From positions 1,116,001-1,180,000 of the forward strand of contig JACDTU010000010.1 in NCBI GenBank assembly GCA_022376465.1: a stretch of 64,000 bases of DNA, in the 5' to 3' direction. This stretch comes from Cubamyces lactineus. Lineage: Eukaryota; Basidiomycota; Agaricomycetes; Polyporales; Polyporaceae. The translations under genes and the position numbers were made by a program. The notes below the pieces were generated by a model. The model was not told the origin of the DNA and did no database searches. It saw only the letters and a program-made list of their open reading frames with translations. This document shows positions 56,413 through 64,000 of the stretch, in pieces; positions within the stretch are counted from its first letter, which is position 1, and every line of letters starts with the position of its first letter.

Positions 56413-58150
56413 ATGAACTTCTTCGACACCTACGATACTCCCGGGACGACTACACCGCCTGCGAACGCACAGCCCGCTCCGAGCCTCAACGAGGAGGTTT
56501 CCCAGGTTGTCGGGCAGCTCAGCAGGTTCTGGGGCGGATTCAGGAAACAAGTACGCATGCATGTCTCCTTGTAGACCGTGCATAGGTTACTTAGAGCGCA
56601 ACGTGACTGCCTGCAACGCGCACACCAGAGTCAGACGGCGCTGGAGGCGGCGCGCAAGGACCTTGGCCAAGTCGTGCAGCAAGCCCAGAAAGAACTCACG
56701 AAGCTCACCGCCGAGGCGCCCCCTTCTACCCCCGCCGCGGCGGCGCCGGAGGCAACTGCACTTGCAGCTGAGCAGGCCGAGTCGGTACCTGCGGAAGGTG
56801 AGGGCGATACCCCCGCTGAATCCTCCTCCAAGGCTTCCAGCGCGACCGATACCCCAGACGCTACCAATGAGGCCTCCTCATCTCAGTCCTCCCAACCTCA
56901 GACCCTCTTCTCACGGCTACAATCAGCTCTCCCTCCGGCATTGGTCTCTACTGTGCAGACGCAACTCCCCGAGACTCTGAAGGAGACCCTCAAGCACGCC
57001 CGTGTTGGGAGCGCCAACCTCTCCGCTCTCGACTTCGCACAGCTGCGCACCACCATCACCACTGAACTCCAGCGCGTGCAGGGTGCGACGGAGGAGTACG
57101 TGCACAAGAGCGAGGACTTCCTTCGTGAGGCTGGAGAGTTTCTCAAGGATGCGGTGAAGGTCGTTCCCCCGGAGGAGAACGCCAGTTATCCTGGGCTCAT
57201 TTGGGACGGAACGGATGTGTGGATGCTACCCAATACAGGCAGTGCTCCCGCCTCTGCTGCCGGTGGCGGGAAAGGCAAGGGGAAAGAGAGAGAGGGACGG
57301 TCGTCCTCAAGCTCCGGGAGACCATCTGTGGACACACTGCGCGCTGTCGCGACGAGGGCGGAGTCCATGCTGAAGCAGCTGCGCCACGACCCGGAGGTAA
57401 TCAAGGCAGATCCTAACGAGGATGAGAAAGTGCGGGAACTGTACACAGCATGGCTCGCGACGGAAGCGTCTTCGGAGGAAAGTGGGCTGGGGACTGTCGC
57501 ATGGCAAAAGAAGGTTGAGGAGGCGTTGGCAGATCCAATTGACGGTTCTGCACTCAAGGTGACGATGGACACGCTGGGTATGTGCACCGCTTCGTGCACC
57601 TCGGTGTATCTGTGCTGACGCTGTGGTTGATCACAGTCCCGGAGCATTTGACGCATGACGAGTTTTGGACGCGCTACTTCTTTAGAATCCATCAGGTCGA
57701 ACGCGAGGAGGCGCGCAGGAAAGCCATCATCCAGGGTAGGTTGCATAGTATCACCTTGAAAGTTTAGCAGCGCGGGGCTCATATCGCATTGCAGGTACAC
57801 ACGACAATGATGAAGACTTTAGCTGGGAGGATGAGGATGAGGAAGCCACCTCGCCTACCACGAAGGCAGCGCCCCAACGGGCGGCCTCCGGCGCAGCAGG
57901 GGAGTCGGAGTCGCAAGAGTCACCGGCACATTTGAGCGCATCAGCGGCAGAAAGCAAGTCGCGCATTTCAACTCCGGGTTCCGTGAGCCCTCGGCGGAGC
58001 AGTGAGGATAGCTACGACGTGGTATCCTCGCAGGTCAGTAACAGCGGCGCTGCGGACGCAGGTTCAGAAGGACAGGCGGGGAAGAATGCTGCGCAGAAGG
58101 AAACCGAAGAGAGCAGTGAAGAGGAGTCTGAGGACAGCGACTGGGAGTGA
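56413..58150 (+). CDS. BSD-domain protein
   Basis: Exons 56413-56550, 56629-57577, 57637-57735 and 57795-58150 join to 513 residues. The protein begins MNFFDTYDTPGTTTPPANAQ, then LNEEVSQVVGQLSRFWGGFR-KQSQTALEAARKDLGQVVQQ, an amphipathic helix shared with SYAP1-like BSD proteins. Low-complexity Ala/Pro/Glu/Ser sequence follows, then a helical region with FLREAGEFLKDAVKVVPPEE. The BSD domain spans about residues 270-400 and ends VPEHLTHDEFWTRYFFRIHQ, with the diagnostic F-W pair. The last ~110 residues are acidic and Ser-rich, ending SEDSDWE, a likely CK2-phosphorylated tail with a terminal Trp. BSD proteins of this type are linked to membrane traffic and Akt/TOR signalling in animals; the fungal role is not established. 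Confidence 0.85.
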
Positions 58151-58518
58151 GTACTGAAGTCACGGACACTCAGCGGATGGATAGTGTGTATATCAGGGAG
58201 AACGAGAATCACATATACAGGACGGTCTTGTGGATGAGCGATAGGTACTTGTAGCTCGCAAAGAAGGGCCATTCAAGGCAGTACTGTGGCTGTGCCAATA
58301 GGATAGCCTGCGTGTGTGTAGTTCCAACTGCGATTGATCGGCCTCTAATCGCAAGCAGGCTCTAGGGGCTGTGTCGCGTACAATGTCGTACCAAGCTTTC
58401 TTCTCGACCGCCACCGTTCATCCTCCGCGCACGCCCGTCTGCCGTGCGTAGTATATAACCCTGCACGCCCATGCAAAGCGTATTCTGAGTGCATACGCCG
58501 ACCCCGTCTCTTGCGAAC
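58151..58518. other. Intergenic between co-directional genes
   Basis: 3' region of the BSD gene and promoter of the Zn2Cys6 gene; AGTATATAAC at 58448-58457 is a plausible TATA box 62-71 bp before the ATG at 58519. No gene. Confidence 0.5.
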
Positions 58519-61500
58519 ATGGCCTCAGGCTCGAGCCCCTTCTCGCCTCCGCAGCTCGATGACTTGACCTCTGTCCCTGGCTCTGCCCTGGGCTTCGAGT
58601 ACAGCGACCTGTTCTCCTCTGCGACCCGGCCAACGTTTCAGACGCCTCGTCCGGGCGAATGGAGTCCATCTCCGGGCATCCTCTCGCACACTGAGTCTAC
58701 ACCGATCGATCGCGCAAGTTCTACTCAGCCCTCATCTTCCGCCTCTTCCCCTCCCTCTGCTTCAACCTCGGGCAACCCTCGCAAGAGGATCCGCCCGACC
58801 ATTGCTCTTGCACCCGGACAACCTCCAACAGCGCGCGGCAATGATCGAATACGAGTATATGTTGCCTGCCACGAGTGGTAAGCAAACACCAGTGCTATAT
58901 CACCTTTCCCATGCAGCTCAGCTATACGATGGGCATTAGTCGCGCTCGCAAGGTCCGCTGTGACGGCGCGAAGCCAGTCTGCTTCCAATGCCAAAAACGT
59001 CCTTCAGAATCAGGCGCATGTACCTATGACACTGCTCCTAATCGCAAGGGACACACCGGGCGTCGCACCGGGACGTCCGACGGATCATCAAGGGCCAAGC
59101 AAACGAAGCGACTGCGCACAGTAACAAAAGCTGTTGACTCCAGCCCTGCAGATGAATCGAACCCACCAAGTTCAAGCTCGTCAAGTGACACTGAGCCCCA
59201 TGCGCGAGGTTCAGGCTCCCAGTCAACTGGACCTGTGAGTCCAGAATGCGGAGGTGACAGTCCGAGGGCAGGTCTATCGGGTACCGATGCAGACGTGAGT
59301 ATCATGCAGTTGTGCCTAGGATGTACTTCATATGCAGTACACTGATCGCTTAGCAGCAACCTTCGGAGTACGATCCCTTCGCTTTCGATTTCGAGACGCC
59401 AGAATCATTCCTTATCCCGGCGGCGCAGTTGACCCAATCCTCATCTCGGGAAAGGCAACATAACAATGATGACGACTCCATTCCGTCCAGACCTAGCGTC
59501 CAGTTCGCGCGCGAGACATGGTGGGACGCACTCCTGACTTTCTATGCTTTCGAGCGCGACACCCTCACGGATATGCAAGCTGTTGCATTGACCGCCGAGC
59601 AACGTCATAACGCCATGCGGTTTATCATCTCGGACCTACGAGCCCTCTTCCAGTCTGCTGCATCTTGGATGAGCTTCATACACTTGCCGCGGTTCTTTGA
59701 GATGGTTCTCAAGCCGTCACGTAGGATGGAGCTCCAACCAAGTCTTCTGCTCGCTGCGTTGGCCCTTGGGATTCTCACCCAAAGCTCCGAGATAGAGAGG
59801 GGCAGAAAGGGGCGGCAACGTGCCATCAAACTCCTCGATATGGCGCATGGCGCGCTGCAAAGTAGCCTCTCGGCGGGGTGGGTCGACGTTGGATTAGCCC
59901 AAGCAGGCTGGGTGCGTTGCTGTCCCTCACGCATTGACAGCGCCCGTCGCTGATGTTGTCTCCCAGATGCTATTATACTTTGAGCTCAACGCGCATCCCG
60001 TACAGTCATGGGAGCGGACGCAGTCCGCCATGTCCCTCTTAGACTCCCTCGTTCGGCTGTTCTCTCTTACTACGTTGGACGTCGGCTACCAGCGCGTAGG
60101 AGTTCCGCTCACAAGCAGCGGGAACGGCTTCGCTTCGCAGTCTTTGCATGGGACGAGCATGCCCAACCCGCTCTTGAATGCGTACTCTGCTCCCCCACAT
60201 CCAAACATACCCTCACAAGTAGGCGCAAACTATCCTGCGCAATATAACATGCAGGCAACAGATAATTGGACTCCGCAACCCAATCCACTTGCCTTCAACC
60301 CCGTATTCCAGAATCCGCTCCACGCGAACAATACACCTCTCAACAACCCGGGTCTTCATCAGATTCTCCAGGCTGCCACCTCAGGACCGTCCATGCCGTC
60401 TGGTCCCTCATCGAGCACGTTCGATCAGGATCATCAATCGACTGGACAGCGTCGCGGATGCGATTGCGCACGGTTCTCACTGGGACAAAATTGGCCGTCA
60501 GTGCGCGAATTCGCGCCGTCATGGTCGACGACCCTCATGTGGCCGATTAACCTGACTGAGGCGGAGTTTCAGAAAGAAGAATGTCGCAGACTGGTATGGG
60601 CGAGCGTCATGATGGTCGCGAGTTTGAACGCGTATGCAAGTATCACGCCGGAGGGAGTTACCTCCACGGGCCGCATGTTCGTCCGGGAACACGAGAGTGT
60701 ACGTGTTCTGTTTGTCCTCTGCCTGCCATGATGGCCTCATCCTCGCTTCTCACACATATAGTTCGCATTGCTTACTCCCAGTGAGACCCTGGCGCAGACT
60801 GGGGTGTTCCTAGAGGCGGACGACGTATGGTCGCTCAGTCTCCGTTCGACATTGCTGCTGCATTCATGTTTGCGGGTGCGTGCAAGCCCTCTGATGAGCG
60901 GCGCTCAACGTGCCGAGTTTGCGGTGCGTGCGTGGCTCGAGATCGACGATTTGGAGCGGCGGATGCGGCGGCACACCTGTAATTTGTCGAGCAATTACGG
61001 CTTCCAGAGCGAAGAGATGCTGTTTAGGTGCGTCTCCCCCTAGTGCGCGACATAGATAGGGCGCTGATCTAAACACGACGCTCGTAGCCTGAGAATATGC
61101 GTCTCGTACGAGTTCCAGCGGTTTATCCCGCAGATCACAACGTGAGTGTGCCTCATGTCGACGGCTCGACTTCCCATCGCTTGTCAGCACATCTGATCAC
61201 TCCGGCGTTCATGTAGGACCGGAAATGCGCTGTTCTACCGCGATAAGGCCGAGGGCTGGCGTAAGTCCTGCACCCATTGACATCAGTCCCACCTTACACC
61301 TTACCCGTGCATTACAGTGCGACATCTAGACGAGACGGTCAAGTATGTGTGGAAGGCGATGCAGGCAAGCTTCAATGGTGATAGTGAGCTCGACCATCGC
61401 AAGTCGCTTTTCATCTTCTGGTACATGTCTGGAATCAAGAAGTGCGTACAGTCCGCTACTCTTCCTTTATTGAAGAGCTACTATTTATGAAGACGTACGC

Positions 61501-61865
61501 TGATCGGTTTGAACGGTGAATGGCACAGGTGTATCGTCCTCTGGAAAACAGACCCGACTCTCCACCATGCGCTTACCTCTGCATGCATAGCGGCGGAGCA
61601 CCTCGAACATCTCTTGCTCTACTGGCCGTCAGACCGTACGTATTGTCATCCTTCCACTCCCCCACGGTCCGATTGCTTGCCAGTAGTCCTACGAATGCTG
61701 ACTTTTTCTGACCGCAATCGCGCAGGCGTCAGAAACATCTGGCAAGGACACCGTTACGAGCTTGTTAAATGCTGCGTCGAAGCCGGTTTGCCCCCGCCAC
61801 CTGTGGCGATTCCGAGGCCCATGCCGCGGAAAGCTGACCCTCCGCCACCAGTGGTGACCCAGTGA
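58519..61865 (+). CDS. Zn2Cys6 fungal transcription factor, copy 1
   Basis: Exon 1 (58519-58876) encodes a Ser/Pro-rich head ending IALAPGQPPTARGNDRI-RVYVACHE; its last two bases join exon 2 (from 58940) to form CHEC-RARKVRCDGAKPVCFQCQ..CTYD, a complete Zn2Cys6 binuclear cluster split by an intron. A basic linker KGHTGRRTGTSDGSSRAKQT follows. The middle region (WWDALLTFYAFERDTLTDMQ, ASWMSFIHLPRFFEMV, LQPSLLLAALALGILTQSSE, AGW-LLYFELNAHPVQSWERT, ECRRLVWASVMMVASLNAYA) is the fungal-specific transcription factor domain, interrupted by an Asn/Pro-rich insert. The end reads VRNIWQGHRYELVKCCVEAG with a Pro tail to the stop at 61863-61865. About ten introns. Targets cannot be predicted. A tandem paralogue starts at 63204. 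Confidence 0.87.
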
Positions 61866-63203
61866 AGTATAACCACGTATCATGTCGCTGCTTATGATAG
61901 GTATTTTTCTTGGTTTTCGAGGTTACCCATCTGTACTCTGTATTCTATGTTTGTATGTAATGAATGCGTCGATCCTAGGGGTACTGCCACAGTGCCACTA
62001 TATGGTTAATCCTGACTAGGGGCGCGCTCCACGAGAAGATGTCGGCATAGTCTGAACGCGTCGGGCGTTTCTCTCCGCGAACTTCAGCGTAATCAGTGAT
62101 CTACACGAGACACTGCAACGCTGTCAGCCTGTTCACATGGATGCAGTGGGACAGAATGACGTGCAACGGTATGCTTTACTCTATCAGGACGTACTGTACC
62201 TATGATTGGCGAAGCCGAGACTCATCACATACCTCTGCCGTAGGGCCCGGTCCACGCGGCAGCACAGGAGTGCAGCAGCGCCCCTTAAAGTTGCTCTTGG
62301 AGTTGAATGCCGGGCGCAGCGGCACTCAAGTCGGCTTAGACTCGCACTCGCTTTGCAGAACCTCAAGTTCACGTTCAATCCCCAGGTCTTAGTGCTACGT
62401 GCTTGCATTCTGCACGCCTGCCAATCTGATCAGTTCTGACATCGGTTCGGAGTCGGCGTGTTTCACTGAAACTTGCCAGAAGATCAGCCGCAGCCTCTTC
62501 AAATCGCGGCAGTAGCACCTAAGGCGAGCAGCACTGCTTGTTCGCATCTTCGCTGCCGAGATCGCCCCGCGGCGGTCATCATAGGTGAGTCATCGTTCAG
62601 ATTTGTTATGTTCCAGATGTGGGGCGAGTAGGGCCTGAGATGGGCCGAGGGCGATGGGTACTGCCGTCGCTGCGTCGGAGAGGGATGAGTAAGGCTGTGG
62701 GAGACGCGAGGAGAGCGTACAATTTAGTGCATCAGGAAGAGTGGCATGCACATGGTGGATTGCGTACAATTGCTCAGCTCGCAGTCATCAATCAGAAAGC
62801 GAGGGCGAGCTTGAGGATTGGCGGAGTGGCTGTGTCACTAACAGCAGATCAAAGGGGATCATGGCAGCATTCGGGCAGGTCGGAGTCCACTCGATCTTTG
62901 CGCAGTGCACCTGAGTGACCGTCCTCGCTCTGAAGTCATGTGCGATTGATCGGAACTCCTTACTAAGTTACTGGCAACTAACTGGAGCGTGGCACTGGCA
63001 CGGTGGAGATCCTCTGAAGGCAAAATGTATGGTCTGCGGGGGCTGTGTCGCCAATAGTGAGGATTCTCATCGACCACCACGATTCACCCTTCGCGCTATT
63101 TCCTCCGTCCACATCACCCCCGCGGCGTCTCATACTTATAATATGACATCTTGGGTGTCGATCTTGAGCTGACTTCGCACAGACGCCGCCTACTTGACTC
63201 GAG
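61866..63203. other. Intergenic 1.3 kb between tandem regulators
   Basis: No gene supported; scattered short frames on both strands. It should hold the promoter of copy 2; a CTTATAATATG element lies at 63134-63144, about 60 bp before the ATG. Confidence 0.45.
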
Positions 63204-64000
63204 ATGACCACCTCCTCACCGTCCACGCAGCTGGACGACACAAATTCCGCCGCTGAGTCCCCTTCGGGTTACGTGTACGATGGCCTGTTTTCTCCGTCAT
63301 TGGGATCAACGCCCCAAGTTCCTTCGCCTAACCTATCTCCAGCGACGCGACAGGGCGAGACAAGCCGCTCCCAGCCCTTGTCTTCTGCGTCTTCCCCGCC
63401 CTCGACCTCGAACTCCGTTACCAATGGCCTGACCACCGATAACCCTCGTAAGAACTCGCGTCCAAAGATCGCCCTTGCTCCAGGGCAGCCTCCAACGGCG
63501 CGAGGCAATGACCGGATCCGCGTCTATGTCGCGTGTCATGAATGGTCAGCATATCGAGCATCATGACTCTTGTGTTTGGTATCTGACATGACTGTACACT
63601 GGTTGCAGCCGAGCGCGGAAGATTCGTTGTGACGGCGGCAAGCCCATGTGTCTGCCGTGCCAGAGGCGACCTTCGAGCTCGGGAACGTCGCAGTGTACTT
63701 ATGACGCCGCCCCAAACAGAAAGGGTCATAGACGTCGGAAAGGCGCGTCGGAGGGGACATCCAAGGCGAATGCAAAGAAGCGGAGACGCACTGCGGCCCG
63801 GGCAGTGGCCTCGGGCGACGCCGACGATTCTGCTTCGTCTACCGACACCGAAACACACGACTTGCGCCCTCCGTCAAGCGCGATCTCAGGTGACGACGAG
63901 CACAGGCCACAAGTATCAGATTTTTACACGGAAGTAAGTGCTGCGCGGCTGTGCTCAGGGACGACCGTATGCGCAGCGTGCTGAGCGTTGATGGCAGGAC
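63204..64000 (+). CDS. Zn2Cys6 fungal transcription factor, copy 2 (3' part off window)
   Basis: Exons 63204-63544 and 63609-63933 are visible; the next intron runs to the window edge. The head (MTTSSPSTQLDDTNSAAESP..) is Ser/Pro-rich and ends IALAPGQPPTARGNDRIR-VYVACHE, almost identical to copy 1. The cluster CHEC-RARKIRCDGGKPMCLPCQ..CTYD is intact and split by an intron at the same codon position as in copy 1, and is followed by a basic KGHRRRKGASEGTSKANAKK linker. Compared with copy 1, the spacing before the last Cys is longer by one residue (SSSGTSQC against SESGAC plus change). The pair is a tandem duplication; the effector half is outside the window. Confidence 0.85.

Noticed and set aside
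1..64000. Searched for CRISPR arrays, bacterial-type operons, rRNA genes and integrated viral genes
   Set aside because: None seen; the window is ordinary fungal nuclear DNA.

Overview
The window is nuclear DNA from a basidiomycete fungus, most likely an Agaricomycete and possibly Polyporales. This rests on GC-rich coding sequence, compact genes split by many 50-75 nt GT-AG introns, spliced proteins of clear fungal type, Zn2Cys6 regulators, a tRNA-Leu(CAA) with a short anticodon-loop intron, and a fungal arginine-attenuator uORF in front of the carbamoyl-phosphate synthase gene. The species call is inference; no marker sequence is present.

Layout. 0-10.9 kb is dense housekeeping: a mitochondrial membrane-anchored coiled-coil protein (runs off the left edge), a six-cysteine secreted protein, SNU23 (spliceosome), convergent with cytosolic isoleucyl-tRNA synthetase, ribosomal protein uL11/RPL12, and a divergent Pho80-type cyclin. 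12-15.7 kb is a long Ran1/Ksp1-type protein kinase whose N-terminal reading frame is broken. 15.7-18.3 kb is gene-poor and carries a 432-bp MITE with perfect 48-bp inverted repeats. 18.3-23.5 kb holds UTP6 (ribosome biogenesis) and a divergent Ser/Pro-rich protein. 23.5-28.1 kb is essentially gene-free. 28.1-30 kb is UGP1. 33-44.6 kb is rich in genome-maintenance genes: an OB-fold protein resembling CST subunit Ten1, a Cdc1/Ted1-type phosphoesterase, a PARP-finger/HIRAN/SNF2/RING protein of the Rad5/HLTF class, and ELG1, convergent with it. 47-49.3 kb is a second Cdc1/Ted1 paralogue with degraded metal-ligand motifs. 49.9-51.1 kb is a non-autonomous CACTA element. 51.1-53.5 kb is a tandem duplication of a multi-pass membrane protein, one copy being a pseudogene. 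Then follow tRNA-Leu(CAA), CPA1 with its spliced uORF, a BSD-domain protein, and two tandem Zn2Cys6 regulators, the second cut by the right edge.

Most genes are independent, as is usual in fungi. The functional neighbourhoods worth noting are the Rad5-like/Elg1 pair (both families act on modified PCNA) next to a telomere-type OB-fold gene, and the CPA1 leader, where splicing assembles the regulatory peptide. Intron positions were read by eye from splice signals plus frame continuity; where exons are listed, the frame closes exactly.
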